Assembly: GCF_900155585.1 (NCBI RefSeq)
Contig: NZ_LT707416.1
Location: 124,001-188,000, forward strand
Reading direction: 5' to 3'
DNA: 64,000 nucleotides
Source: Aedoeadaptatus urinae
GTDB taxonomy: Bacteria; Bacillota; Clostridia; Tissierellales; Peptoniphilaceae
Under the pieces are notes generated by a model. It saw only the letters and a list, made by a program, of their open reading frames with translations, made no database searches and was not told the origin of the DNA. The translations under genes and the position numbers were made by a program. Shown piece after piece: positions 16,462-26,650 of this stretch. How positions within the stretch are numbered: position 1 is the stretch's first letter; every line of letters begins with the position of its first letter.

Positions 16462-19400
16462 TTACTTAACCGTGTAATCTTTCACCTTAGAACACAAGCC
16501 GTCTTTTTCAGCCCAGTAGTGAATAACATCGCCGGACTTAACAGCTTGAGGCAAGGTGAAAAATACAGTTGTTTCTTCCACGATTCGTCTTCCCTTTCGG
16601 ATTCGCGTTGTTTTCGTTTCCGAATCTATGATTTTCGATTGTCCGCCGATGGTCATCTCCAGTTTACCTGTCGCTCCATCTAAGAGTTTTAATACATAGA
16701 TCGTTTTATCACCCGAGTTGGGAAGTTGGATATCCATATCAGGAATCGCCATTCCCATTGCGTATATCTTCGTATCTACGCTGTAATTGCCTTTGAGCAA
16801 TCCTTCTACCAGCGTGACATTTTCCCAGCCTTCAAATTTATTTGCACCCGGTCGGTTGTAAACCGTCGGCGGCGTAATGGTGACATCTTTATTTGCTGCT
16901 ACATAGAACTTGCTGGCGGTCCTCATAAAGGCTTTTGTATCATCGACAACAAATTCTACGAGGACCATACCTTCCGGCTTATCGTCTTGAAGTTTGTCGT
17001 CCGGTGTGACTTTCGGGTCGATGGGGATGACGTCGGCCATGGGTTCGTATTGGGCGGTGAAGGTTGCGTCTTTTCCTTCAAGCTTCAACTCATTATCCCA
17101 GCCGCTATTCGCATCTTTTGCCCTGTAGTATTTGTTCGGAAGGATTCCGGGAACGACGAGGCCATTTGCTTTGGCTTGCTCAAGGCTGTAGTCTTTCGCC
17201 ACTTTGTAGATGACCGGTTTTTCTTGCTCAACATCGGCAAGCTTTAATTTACCGTGGTCGCCTTTGAGGAAAGTGACCTTGATGAAGTGTTCTTTATCGA
17301 CGGTGTCGTTTTCACCGATCTTCTTTACAGCTTCTTCCCATTGAGCCACGAGGGTTTTCTTTTCCGTGATTTCACTGTCGAGGTTAAAGAAGGCATCTTC
17401 GTCTTCTTTGCCTTTTTCTTTCCAGCCCATAAAGACGAAGCCGTCTTTCGTCGGATTGTTTACCTGATCCTTAACCAGCTTGCCGCCGTGTTGCACTTCT
17501 TGGAAGGGCACGGTGCTTCCGCCTTGGGTATCGAAGTCAACTTTGTGTTTTACGAGTTCCCATTGGGCGGTAGCGGTTCTTGCTTTTTCAAGTGTTACGG
17601 AATCGCCGGGTTGATAGATGGTGTCGTCGCCGTCGAGCTTCCAGCCAACAAAGAGTGAATGGTCTTTCTTCAAACTGTCGGCTTTTGCAAGGATGACCGT
17701 TCCGCCATACGGTGCGGACTGCTGCGCGGGTACGGTGCCCGTTCCTCCGCCAGCATCGTAAGTTAAGGTGATGTCGTTCTTGGTGAACTTCGCCACGTAT
17801 TCACGATTGCCCTTGATGGGATTGGTGTAGTCGATGGTTTCTACCCATTTGTCAAAGGCGTAATTCGCATTAGCTTCCGTTGCGGGAATAACCAATTCGT
17901 TTTTGACGCCTGCCGTCGCTGTGTCGACTAATTTGATATTCGCTTCGGGATTGACGAAATAGGTTTTGTTGCCGCCTGTAATTTTGCCGTTTTCTCCGGC
18001 GATAAATTTGACGGTGACGTAACCTTCGGGTTTTTTCACGCTGTCGTCAGTTTTTTCGACGATGTCGTCGGTCTTAACGAAGTTAAATTCGTAGGTCTTT
18101 TCCGCAGTGATCTTTTCGGCTTTGATTTCAGGTGACCAGGTTCCGCCGTTTGCCGTGTAGCCGATGTTCGGGGTCTTGGTCACAGCTTTTGCCGAATCGG
18201 TCATGTCGACTTCAACTTCCGGGGATACATAGTAAACTAAGTCGCCGGATACGGTGCCGCCTTCGCCTGCCTTGAAGATGACTTTGACGTAGTTGGCCAG
18301 GGCATCTTTCGGCCGTTGTCCGCCCGGTGCTTCGGGAATGATGTTTTTGTGAACTTCCACGGGAATGACGACGGGGTTTTCGTTGGTGCCTTGGGTGGTT
18401 CCGTCTGTATAAGTGACAATTACTGTGGCTTTTTGTTCGCCCGGTTTCGACGGATCGGGTTTGTTAATCACTTGAATTGACTTAATCTCTTTGCCTTCTT
18501 GAGGTGTAATTTGTTTGATTAAATCGTCGTTTGTTATTTCTTTGCCTTGTGGTGTGTCAAGCTTTTTAGTCTTTAATGGCTCAACTATAGGTTCTGCTTG
18601 AATTGATTTTTTATAAGCCGCTTCGATGACGGTGACCTTGTCGGTGTATTTGTTTTTCGCCAAGTCGATTTTCGCCGCAGGCGTAACATCCGTTAAGCTG
18701 TCATCAGCTTCGCCGGTTTTTACCTTTTGCCATTCTTTGAAGATATAGTTGACATCTTTTTCTCCAAGGCCGACGAAAGTAAACTTTTGATTTTTTTTAC
18801 CAACAGGATCTGTAGCCGGAATAGAAACTTCCTTCGTCGGGTTGACCCAGAAGGTTTGCGTTTGTTTTTCGTCAGTTCCAAGTTCAGCATTTGCCGTCTT
18901 GTCAACGATGACTTTAACGTAGCTGCTCGGTACAGGCGGTTTCTTATTCGGATCGGTTTGTTCTACGACATCGGCAGCGCCTACCGGTTGAATGATCGTA
19001 GCTGTCGTAAATTTATGACGTTTCGCAAAGTCGAATTTTCCATTTTCTTTGCCGTCATCATTTTGACCAGCTTGATCTGCTGTCCAATTGACAAAGGTCG
19101 ACGAGCCATCCGGTTTAACTTCGGGGATTTCTACCCAAGCATTTTTATTTACCCAGTAAATTTTGTCGTCCTTGGAGTCCATGTCTCGGGTGGGTTTGAT
19201 TGTAACCATGACATAGTCGCCGGTGACGTCTTTCAGTCCGCCGTCTTTAGCTTCTTTACCTTCGGCTTCCGTTAAGAAGAGGGGCTTGTCGCCGGCCTTG
19301 TTCAATGCCTCGTAGACGTTTTTGTAAACCGTAATCGGAATATCAAGCTCTTGGGGTTCTTTTCCGTCTTTGAAGGTAACTTTGGCCTTGACGTTTACGG

Positions 19401-22400
19401 TGCGGACCAATTGATCCTTGTCGGCGGCTTTCTTTTCATTGACTAACTCATAAACTTGATCGTCTGTTGTTAATTCATTGCCGGCTTCATCGAAGAACTT
19501 TATTACAGCTCCTTCCGGAAGTGGCTTTTCGACATCTTTTTCTTTCCAGACGAGTTGTTTCTTTAAGTCTTCAATCTTCGGAGCAAAGTCGTTGGTCCAC
19601 GTACCCTTCGGATCTTTAAAGGCTTCGGTGCGTACCAAGCCGGATGCCGTGAGGCCCGACCATTCGAAGTAGGCGGTAAACTCGTGGGGCTCGTTGATGA
19701 TCGTGTTGTTGTTTAGCAGCGGTTTGTTATCCCACTTAGTAAATTTCTTGCCGGTTTCCGGGGTGATATAGTATTTGTCTTTATCTGCAGTTTCGCCTTC
19801 TGCCAATTCTTTCGGAACGGGAAGGAGGTCGGACTTCAGTCCCTTGATGACGTCGTAGTTAATTTCTGTGATGTCTTTGCCTTGGGCATCCTTACCAAAG
19901 GATCCGCCTTTGTCCGCCTTAAAGGTCACTCTTACATAACCATCCGGTACAGGATCATTTTTATCTGGCACTTCGATGATTCTGACGTCCTTATAATAGA
20001 AGGTAATTTCATCTTTGCCTGTGCCGTTGATGCCTTTGAATGCATTTGTTTCTTCATCAACATCGAAGAAGAGTTGTTGTTGGGGCTTTTCATTTTCAGC
20101 TAAAACCCAACCCGGGATGGGCCGGTAGTTTCTGGCATCGAAGTGACGGTTCCCATTGGAAACTTTTTCTTGGTCAATGATCTTCCCTTTTTCCGGATCG
20201 TCTTTAAACCGTTCGTCGATATAGTTGACCTTGTAGTCGCGGGTCCTAAATGGTCTGTAGAAGAAGTGGAAGACATTGTTTTTTACATCGGGATTGTCTT
20301 CTACTTGATTGGTTGCCGGATTTAATTTCTTTGCCGGTTCCACACGGAATTGTTGGAAGAAGGTGTTATTGGCCTTCACCCTTTTATTATATTCTTCATA
20401 TAGCGTCTTTAAGTCACCGGTTAATTTTTCTTCAAGCTCCTCATGAGAAGCAAGCGTCAATTCGTCATTTTGTTGGTCTCCGGTTGTGGCAACAAGATAG
20501 TTTGCACGCTTATTAGCTAAAGTTTGTACAAGTGGCTCTTTTGTTTCTTTGCTCAAATCCAAGCTTAAGAAGTGGTGTACTACCTTTACATCGACTCTGT
20601 CGTTAGGAACCCAAATGGCCTTTAGATAGATGGGAGCTACCACATCATTGCCAAAGGAATAAAGTTCCGGAACCTTATAAGTTTCTCTATAAGAGTTGTC
20701 AATTTCGTCTGTATAGTCGCCTTTTTGATTCTTCTTATAACGAATGACTTCCCAACCCATAAAGTCGTAGCCTTTTCTTGTAGGTTTATATTTCGGCTCT
20801 ACAAGCTTTTGTCTTTGAATAACTGTAAAGACTTGCTTGTCGCCATCATTAGCTTCTTTTTTCGCATAGGTATTTATTTCTTCTTGACCTATGTCGCCTT
20901 CTTGGATTTTCTTGCGACTTGTAGTTAAATTATCTTCTTTAATATTTCTTAAAGCTCCGCCGTTCGGGTCGAAGGTGACCTTCCATTTGTAGTCAGGCTC
21001 GCCCCACTTGGCATAGAGATTGACCGGGTGGTTAGGCATTTTTTCGCCCGCGTTTTCCCAAATAAGCTTCGTGCCGGCAGGGTCTAATGCCCAGCCCTTA
21101 AAGACCATTTGGTCTGAAAGATTATCCGGTCTTTTAACTTTTAACTTTCCATCAGTATCTGTAAATACTAAGTCTTTAAGGCCTAATGTTTTTAAATTAT
21201 CCGGATTATCCAATAAGTTGGCAGGATTATCTTTTTTATATTCTTCGTTTCCTTTTAAATCAGGGCTTAAAGCCTTTAGAGGAAATTCGTAGAAGGTTTG
21301 TAGTTGGTTGGTTGAGTTAAATTCATTGTCGCCCTTAATCTTTGATGGGTCATAGTTAAATCTTAGTGGGTACTTGTTACGAGAGTATTCGAATTTAATG
21401 TAGCCGTTTGTTTTGAAGGCATTACCATCTAAAGAATCGCCCCAGTCATCGGCATTGTTAAAGAAGGCGTAAATATATGGCATCTTACCTAGAGGGCGTA
21501 CATTTCCATACATATCTGTGTATGTCTTAGTAGGAAATGGTGTTACTTTTGCACGCTTTGCGTTTATACCATCTACGTCATCTTCAGTAAAAGGATCCAT
21601 TATTTCGTAATCTCTTTTTGGAGTAAAGCCTTGGACCGTGGAGTACCTGTGTTGATAAGTTGGGGATTTAGTATCTGCCTTAGACCTGTATAGGTCGTAG
21701 CGGACAATTTTTTCGCCCGGCTTAAAGCCATCCATCCAAAAGTCCATGTGGTGTGGCATAGAGCCTACATTCTGTTTTATACCGAAGGATAGAGTTGTAA
21801 AATCCCATGTATCTACGGGTATGGTTGTTCCATCACCCTTATCTATCGGTTTCTTATAGCCGCCCCAGTTAATGTAGTTTGGCATGTCCAGGAATTCATC
21901 GGCATTTAATCGATAAGGAGGTGTGTCCAAGTGAAGGGGCCAATTTGGGCTAGTATAGTTTGGTCCCCAGCCGAAGGATTGCATCTTAGGACTAAAGCCC
22001 TTGGTTTGCATGGCGTCGTTTGGCCAGCCTAGCATGAGCTGGTTAAACCTTGCCTGGTAGTGGTAGGGATCGCCTGGGCCTCCTAATTTTACTTGATTAT
22101 TATCTTTGTCAAGTCCCCAAATTTCAGGGTAAAAGGTGTTTTCCGGAAAATATTTTTTTTGATAATTGGACTCAGTAAAGTAGAGGTCATAGACTTGTCT
22201 GTCGTAGTAGATATTGTAGACAGTCTTACCTGTTGGATCGACAGACTTAACTAAGTTTACATTTGCAGGGTCCTTGTTTTGGTCATGAGTTAAATCTTGG
22301 TTGTAGACATAGAACTTGTTTAGATAAGGATTTCGGCCAGAATTAAATCTTGCGCCGGCCCATATCTTATTTAGACGAGTTTGGTCCAGGTCCGGAAAGA

Positions 22401-23601
22401 CGATGTCTTTGACAGGTTCATTATCCAGGTCCGGTCTCGAGCCTGTGGCTTGGTCTTTATAGACACGCGTGCCGATATAGTCGTACTTATCTAAAAGAGA
22501 GGCATCATCGGCATGGTCTGCCTTTTCTGCCCAGAATTGGACGGCGTAGCCTGCCTTTTCCTTGTCCTTCCACACGGCGGTGAAGGTAACCTTGCTTGGC
22601 GGCATTTTTATATCTGCAGCTAGGTTCAAAATAGCCTTGCCATTCGTATCTTTGATGATTTCATTTGCCCTATATTTGCTTCCATCTATAGTTTCTAAAT
22701 CAACAGACGGTTTCCAGCCTTGGAATGTACCGCCGACTTTTGTAGGAATAGATTCATCGGCAATTTTAGGAATCACTTGGCCGTAGTAAAGGGTGCGAGC
22801 CGGAAGTTCTGTTCCGCCTGCAGTGTCATAAACGACATCGTAGTGGGCACGGTTGTAGCGGTATTCTAAGATAAAGTTCTCGGCATTTTCCGGAACTTGC
22901 ATGTTGATAGATTCAGCTTCCGGAACAAAGCCTTTTCTTCGAAGATCATTTTCATTCAAGGGGCTGACTTCCATGGTGGATCCGGTATTACCTTGTTGAG
23001 TGGTAATAAGCTCCCCTTCTTCTCCCACACTTCCGTCAGGATTTGTGTATTTAGTAAAGTCTTCCAAGTCTTGGAAGACGTGTTTGATTGTAATTCTGTT
23101 ACTTTTAGCCGTGTATTTAAAATCTTGCTTGTCGGAATATCTTAATCCGTTAGCATCATTTCCTGTTGCGTTTTTTCCATCTGCAGCTTCTTTAACAGTT
23201 TTGTAGTCGATTGTAAAATCATCTTGCGGTTCGTCATAACCGGCGAGAGCAGGTAATTTTATGGTCTTATTGACCTTTGCTTTTTCAGCATCTGTTGCAT
23301 TTTCCCCTACACTGGCGATATAGGGTTGGTAGTCAACATAATACTTTTCGCCTCTTTGCACCTTGTAGTCGGTGCGCAAGGTATAGATAGCCGGCTGGTC
23401 GGGATTTTTAATTAAATCCGCAGCCGTTTCATTCGGCCCCAACTTGGCCGGCTGCACCTTAGGCTCCTTCTGGTTAATGATCGTCGCCTTGTCCTTGGTG
23501 AGGTCTTCGTGGTTCACCTGCGCAAAGGCGCTCATGGGTCCGGACAGTACCATGGTCAGGATCAATGTCCAGAGACAGAGTTGTTTCAAAATGTTTTTCA
23601 T
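16462..23601 (-). CDS. Giant secreted repeat protein without visible anchor
   Basis: 2379 aa with an N-terminal signal peptide ending near SAFAQ. A long unique N-terminal part (about residues 40-880) has InlB-B/Listeria-Bacteroides type repeats (FDPNGG, FKGWALDPAG). It is followed by MucBP-like and many YYVNP/GWD-type modules to about 2280, similar to those of the next gene. The C-terminus (LPNSGDKTIYVLKLLDG onward) is a small beta domain. It has neither SLH, LPXTG, choline-binding nor transmembrane segment. It precedes the SLH-bearing giant gene by 12 bp, so it may be held at the surface by that partner (inference). ATG behind GGAGGGG; a good promoter lies about 100 bp upstream. Confidence 0.85.
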   Translation of the reverse strand: MKNILKQLCLWTLILTMVLSGPMSAFAQVNHEDLTKDKATIINQKEPKVQPAKLGPNETAADLIKNPDQPAIYTLRTDYKVQRGEKYYVDYQPYIASVGENATDAEKAKVNKTIKLPALAGYDEPQDDFTIDYKTVKEAADGKNATGNDANGLRYSDKQDFKYTAKSNRITIKHVFQDLEDFTKYTNPDGSVGEEGELITTQQGNTGSTMEVSPLNENDLRRKGFVPEAESINMQVPENAENFILEYRYNRAHYDVVYDTAGGTELPARTLYYGQVIPKIADESIPTKVGGTFQGWKPSVDLETIDGSKYRANEIIKDTNGKAILNLAADIKMPPSKVTFTAVWKDKEKAGYAVQFWAEKADHADDASLLDKYDYIGTRVYKDQATGSRPDLDNEPVKDIVFPDLDQTRLNKIWAGARFNSGRNPYLNKFYVYNQDLTHDQNKDPANVNLVKSVDPTGKTVYNIYYDRQVYDLYFTESNYQKKYFPENTFYPEIWGLDKDNNQVKLGGPGDPYHYQARFNQLMLGWPNDAMQTKGFSPKMQSFGWGPNYTSPNWPLHLDTPPYRLNADEFLDMPNYINWGGYKKPIDKGDGTTIPVDTWDFTTLSFGIKQNVGSMPHHMDFWMDGFKPGEKIVRYDLYRSKADTKSPTYQHRYSTVQGFTPKRDYEIMDPFTEDDVDGINAKRAKVTPFPTKTYTDMYGNVRPLGKMPYIYAFFNNADDWGDSLDGNAFKTNGYIKFEYSRNKYPLRFNYDPSKIKGDNEFNSTNQLQTFYEFPLKALSPDLKGNEEYKKDNPANLLDNPDNLKTLGLKDLVFTDTDGKLKVKRPDNLSDQMVFKGWALDPAGTKLIWENAGEKMPNHPVNLYAKWGEPDYKWKVTFDPNGGALRNIKEDNLTTSRKKIQEGDIGQEEINTYAKKEANDGDKQVFTVIQRQKLVEPKYKPTRKGYDFMGWEVIRYKKNQKGDYTDEIDNSYRETYKVPELYSFGNDVVAPIYLKAIWVPNDRVDVKVVHHFLSLDLSKETKEPLVQTLANKRANYLVATTGDQQNDELTLASHEELEEKLTGDLKTLYEEYNKRVKANNTFFQQFRVEPAKKLNPATNQVEDNPDVKNNVFHFFYRPFRTRDYKVNYIDERFKDDPEKGKIIDQEKVSNGNRHFDARNYRPIPGWVLAENEKPQQQLFFDVDEETNAFKGINGTGKDEITFYYKDVRIIEVPDKNDPVPDGYVRVTFKADKGGSFGKDAQGKDITEINYDVIKGLKSDLLPVPKELAEGETADKDKYYITPETGKKFTKWDNKPLLNNNTIINEPHEFTAYFEWSGLTASGLVRTEAFKDPKGTWTNDFAPKIEDLKKQLVWKEKDVEKPLPEGAVIKFFDEAGNELTTDDQVYELVNEKKAADKDQLVRTVNVKAKVTFKDGKEPQELDIPITVYKNVYEALNKAGDKPLFLTEAEGKEAKDGGLKDVTGDYVMVTIKPTRDMDSKDDKIYWVNKNAWVEIPEVKPDGSSTFVNWTADQAGQNDDGKENGKFDFAKRHKFTTATIIQPVGAADVVEQTDPNKKPPVPSSYVKVIVDKTANAELGTDEKQTQTFWVNPTKEVSIPATDPVGKKNQKFTFVGLGEKDVNYIFKEWQKVKTGEADDSLTDVTPAAKIDLAKNKYTDKVTVIEAAYKKSIQAEPIVEPLKTKKLDTPQGKEITNDDLIKQITPQEGKEIKSIQVINKPDPSKPGEQKATVIVTYTDGTTQGTNENPVVIPVEVHKNIIPEAPGGQRPKDALANYVKVIFKAGEGGTVSGDLVYYVSPEVEVDMTDSAKAVTKTPNIGYTANGGTWSPEIKAEKITAEKTYEFNFVKTDDIVEKTDDSVKKPEGYVTVKFIAGENGKITGGNKTYFVNPEANIKLVDTATAGVKNELVIPATEANANYAFDKWVETIDYTNPIKGNREYVAKFTKNDITLTYDAGGGTGTVPAQQSAPYGGTVILAKADSLKKDHSLFVGWKLDGDDTIYQPGDSVTLEKARTATAQWELVKHKVDFDTQGGSTVPFQEVQHGGKLVKDQVNNPTKDGFVFMGWKEKGKEDEDAFFNLDSEITEKKTLVAQWEEAVKKIGENDTVDKEHFIKVTFLKGDHGKLKLADVEQEKPVIYKVAKDYSLEQAKANGLVVPGILPNKYYRAKDANSGWDNELKLEGKDATFTAQYEPMADVIPIDPKVTPDDKLQDDKPEGMVLVEFVVDDTKAFMRTASKFYVAANKDVTITPPTVYNRPGANKFEGWENVTLVEGLLKGNYSVDTKIYAMGMAIPDMDIQLPNSGDKTIYVLKLLDGATGKLEMTIGGQSKIIDSETKTTRIRKGRRIVEETTVFFTLPQAVKSGDVIHYWAEKDGLCSKVKDYTVK

Positions 23602-23938
23602 ATGCCCCTCCTATTTATTGTTTCCATCTATATCATTCGTCCTTCGGCAAGCCATTGCTTGTGCCGAGTATGAAAGAATATTTGCATATAGTGACTCACT
23701 ATTATATTATCCTTGTTTTGTTCACTTAGCAAGCCTTTTCACTGCATTCAAACGTTTTTAGCCTGTATTTTTCTATGGGAAAAAATATATCGGCGGATCG
23801 CGCGCTTTTTCCCTTCTTATTTAGAGCTCCGGAAATTTTTCCCCGCTCTTTTTTCGGTAAGGCTATTTTTTCGGAGATTGTAATGGGAGGATTATTTTGT
23901 GGTAAACTGTTTGTACTATTTATTGAAAGGAGATAGGC
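23602..23938. other. Divergent intergenic region
   Basis: 337 bp between the surface-protein operon and the LtaS-like gene. It contains the minus-strand promoter at 23704-23732 and a roughly 100-nt leader for the surface operon. A small hairpin (GGCAAGCC...GGCTTGCC-like around 23648-23668) lies in that leader. No gene is supported. Confidence 0.6.
23704..23732 (-). promoter_or_regulatory. Promoter of the giant surface-protein operon
   Basis: On the minus strand, -35 TTGCTA (23727-23732), a 17-bp spacer, and -10 TAATAT (23704-23709). It lies about 100 bp before the ATG at 23601. Confidence 0.7.
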
Positions 23939-25786
23939 ATGAAGCGTCAAACTTTTCGTTGGTGGCCCTATCTTTTTATGGCGGTTTCAAGCGTCCTGAT
24001 CACGCTGTTTACTTTGTACTACGCCTGCGGAGGCGGCCCCGAGCGGGAGGCGCTCTTCGCTTCTTATCTGAAAAGCCCCCTGCTTTTGTTTATGAATTTT
24101 CTCCCGGTCTTCCTGCTCTTTGTCTTTCTCTATGCCTTGAGCGGCCGGCTGTGGCTGGGCTTTTCCGTGACGGGGCTTTTGTTTTTTGCCCTGTCCGTGG
24201 TGCAGCAGTTTAAGCTTATGTATCGGGACGAGCCCTTCGTCTTGCCGGAGATTTTGCTCTTTCGCGAATCCATGATGATGAAGGGACATTATCACCTGTC
24301 CGTCTTTGCATCCAATCCCGTGACTTTAATCGGCCTCATCGCCATGGTTTTCGTCGCCGTGTTTTTATTTTTATGGGACCGGAAGCCTTTGGCGGGCAAG
24401 GGGCGGCGGCGTCTGTTGTTTCTGTCGACGGCGGCCATTGTTTTTGTTTTTCAAGGCTTCAGCGGCCCTTATTTTTCGCCGAAGGTCTATGCCCGGGTAG
24501 GCGAAAAGGCGCCGATCAATACCTTAAACGCCACGGAAAATTACATGGCCCGGGGGTTGGTGTATCCCTTTGTCATGAGCGGTCGCATGTTCAGCGGCAA
24601 CAAGCCCGAGAACTACGACAAAAAGCTCGCCGCCATGTTGTGGGAGAAGGTGAAGGAGCCGAAGGTGCCCGAGGAGAAGAAGGTGCACGTGATCTCGGTG
24701 ATGTTGGAATCTTTCGCCGACTTTACGGTATACCCCGACATTCCCATTCACAGAGACGTGTATAATTCCTTCCACGCCATTCAAAGTGAGGGCGTGCACG
24801 GTCATTTGATCGCCGATATTTTCGGCGGCGGCACGGTGAACACGGAGCGGGGCTTTTTGACGGGCTTTTCCGGCACGGGCTATGCGGAATCCGTCGCCAT
24901 GATGACGGACACCTATTCTCACGTGCGTTATTTTAAGGAAAACGGCTACACCGCCGAGGCGCTGCACCCGATTTACGGTTGGTTCTACAATCGAAAGAAT
25001 GTGAATCCCCGCCTGGGCTTCGACGAGTATTTGTCTTTCGACAATTACTTTCAATCGGTGGAGGAAGCGGTGGGCGATACGGATTGGGGCTACACCCGGG
25101 ACAACCACTTTTTCCCGGAGGTGGAAAAGCGCATGAATACGGCGGTTGACAAGGGGAAATATTATTTTTCCTACGCCCTGACCTATCAGGGCCACGGTCC
25201 CTATGCCGACTACAACATGGCGGACAGGCATTACGTGGATATGATGGAGGGCCAGGACCCGAAGGACTGGGCCATCTTTAACAATTACCTGTCCAATGTG
25301 GCCGCCACCGACGACGCCTTGGGCCAATTGGTGGAAGACCTCAGGAACCATCCGGAGCCGGTGGTGCTGATTTTCTTCGGCGACCACAAGCCCTGGCTCG
25401 GCCAAGGGGACAGCGGCTACAAGAGCATGGGAATCGACATCGATCAGTCCACTTTGGAAGGTCAGCTGAATTACTACACCACGCCCTATGTGATTTGGGC
25501 CAACGACGCCGCCAAGAAGAAGCTGGGCAAAGATTTTACAGGCGAAGGCCCGGATCTGAGCCCCTTCCTGTTGATGCGCTATCTCTTTGACACCATGGGC
25601 TGGCCCCACGACGGTATGATGGCGGTGCAGGACGAGTACCTGCCCGACACCACGGTGCTTCATGCGCCCTATATTCGCAAGGACGGTGAGTACCGGTTGC
25701 TGGACGGCAACAAGTCCCTCTTGGAAATGGTGCGCCAATACCGCTCGATGGAATACTACCGCGCCAATGAAAAGGTGAAGAAATAA
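23939..25786 (+). CDS. LtaS-family phosphoglycerol transferase (sulfatase fold)
   Basis: 615 aa membrane enzyme. About five N-terminal helices (to about residue 170) are followed by an extracytoplasmic sulfatase/alkaline-phosphatase-fold domain. Features match LtaS: metal ligand E257 in MLESF, nucleophile Thr299 in GGGTVNTE, and metal ligands D482-H483 in FFGDHKPW. It would transfer glycerol phosphate, as in lipoteichoic acid synthesis, or modify another glycolipid or polymer. The sequence does not decide between LtaS and related transferases. ATG behind AAAGGAGAT. Terminated at 25787-25810, so probably single. It is divergent from the SLH operon and, like it, concerns the cell envelope. Confidence 0.88.
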   Translation: MKRQTFRWWPYLFMAVSSVLITLFTLYYACGGGPEREALFASYLKSPLLLFMNFLPVFLLFVFLYALSGRLWLGFSVTGLLFFALSVVQQFKLMYRDEPFVLPEILLFRESMMMKGHYHLSVFASNPVTLIGLIAMVFVAVFLFLWDRKPLAGKGRRRLLFLSTAAIVFVFQGFSGPYFSPKVYARVGEKAPINTLNATENYMARGLVYPFVMSGRMFSGNKPENYDKKLAAMLWEKVKEPKVPEEKKVHVISVMLESFADFTVYPDIPIHRDVYNSFHAIQSEGVHGHLIADIFGGGTVNTERGFLTGFSGTGYAESVAMMTDTYSHVRYFKENGYTAEALHPIYGWFYNRKNVNPRLGFDEYLSFDNYFQSVEEAVGDTDWGYTRDNHFFPEVEKRMNTAVDKGKYYFSYALTYQGHGPYADYNMADRHYVDMMEGQDPKDWAIFNNYLSNVAATDDALGQLVEDLRNHPEPVVLIFFGDHKPWLGQGDSGYKSMGIDIDQSTLEGQLNYYTTPYVIWANDAAKKKLGKDFTGEGPDLSPFLLMRYLFDTMGWPHDGMMAVQDEYLPDTTVLHAPYIRKDGEYRLLDGNKSLLEMVRQYRSMEYYRANEKVKK

Positions 25787-25810
25787 GGTCGCTTCGGCGG
25801 CCTTTTTTTA
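25787..25810 (+). terminator. Terminator after LtaS-like gene
   Basis: GGTCGC (25787-25792), loop TTCG, GCGGCC (25797-25802), then TTTTTTT. The stem begins right after the stop codon. Confidence 0.9.
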
Positions 25811-25885
25811 TCGGATTCATTGCTTTTTTCATGGCCCTTCGATAGGCTGGATTTAAGACATTGCGCAGAAAGAAAGGAGCGGGCT

Positions 25886-26395
25886 ATGAAAGGATCCGTC
25901 GAAATGATTTTAGGGGACATTACCACGGTAAAGGCCGATGCCATTGTGAATGCGGCCAACGAAGGATTGGTGCGGGGCGGCGGCGTCTGTGGCGCCATCT
26001 TCCGCGGCGCGGGGCGTGCGCTGGACGATGCCTGCCGCATGATCGGCCACTGCGACACCGGGGATGCGGTGATGACGCCGGGCTTCGATCTGCCGGCCGA
26101 TTATATCATTCACACCGTGGGCCCCGTGTGGCGAGGCGGCGGCGAAAACGAGCCCGCCCTCCTCGCCTCCTGCTACGACAAATCCCTGGCCCTCGCCGAG
26201 ATTAACGGGCTGAAATCCGTCGCCTTTCCCTCGATCTCCACGGGAATCTTCGGCTACCCCACGGAGCCGGCGGCAAAAATCGCCGTGGCGCGTGGCTTGG
26301 CCTTTGTAGAAGACCACGATATGACGGTGATGTGGGTGCTTTTCGACGAAAAGACGAAGGCCATTTACGATGCGGCATTAGCGGCGGCGAAATGA
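25886..26395 (+). CDS. Macrodomain ADP-ribose-binding protein / putative O-acetyl-ADP-ribose deacetylase
   Basis: 169 aa single macrodomain. Motifs in order are GDIT (about residue 10), VNAANEGL, the [13 protein letters not shown] loop and [10 protein letters not shown], the substrate loops of the MacroD/YmdB class. It would bind ADP-ribose and may remove ADP-ribose or acetyl-ADP-ribose. I chose the ATG at 25886 because GAAAGGAG lies 6 bp upstream; the frame is open 22 codons further but without a ribosome site. It stands alone. Its partner enzymes (sirtuin, lipoate-linked ADP-ribosyltransferase) are not adjacent. Confidence 0.9.
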   Translation: MKGSVEMILGDITTVKADAIVNAANEGLVRGGGVCGAIFRGAGRALDDACRMIGHCDTGDAVMTPGFDLPADYIIHTVGPVWRGGGENEPALLASCYDKSLALAEINGLKSVAFPSISTGIFGYPTEPAAKIAVARGLAFVEDHDMTVMWVLFDEKTKAIYDAALAAAK

Positions 26396-26586
26396 AAACG
26401 ATGAAATGATTTTATGAGCCGGCTCGAGCCGTACGGGACAAAAATTTCGTCCGTCGAAAGAAGGGCGGACGTCGAAAGATTTATCGCCACGGCGGCGAGA
26501 ATGGGAAAAAGCTGCGAATCTTTTTTCCGTATGAATTTTAACTTCGATTCTTTTCCCGCAAAAAATAACGGAAGCTCACGAAGACC

Positions 26587-26615
26587 TTGAGAAATCGTTT
26601 TATTTCAACTATAAT
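26587..26615 (+). promoter_or_regulatory. Promoter of the aminotransferase gene
   Basis: -35 TTGAGA (26587-26592), 17-bp spacer, -10 TATAAT (26610-26615), 35 bp before the ATG. Close to the housekeeping consensus. Confidence 0.85.
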
Positions 26616-26650
26616 GGAATGCAGTGTAAAGAAAGAGAGGAGATTTTTTT

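Noticed and set aside
24524-25738. 404-codon frame on minus
   Set aside because: Antisense to the LtaS-like gene, whose catalytic motifs are complete in the plus frame.
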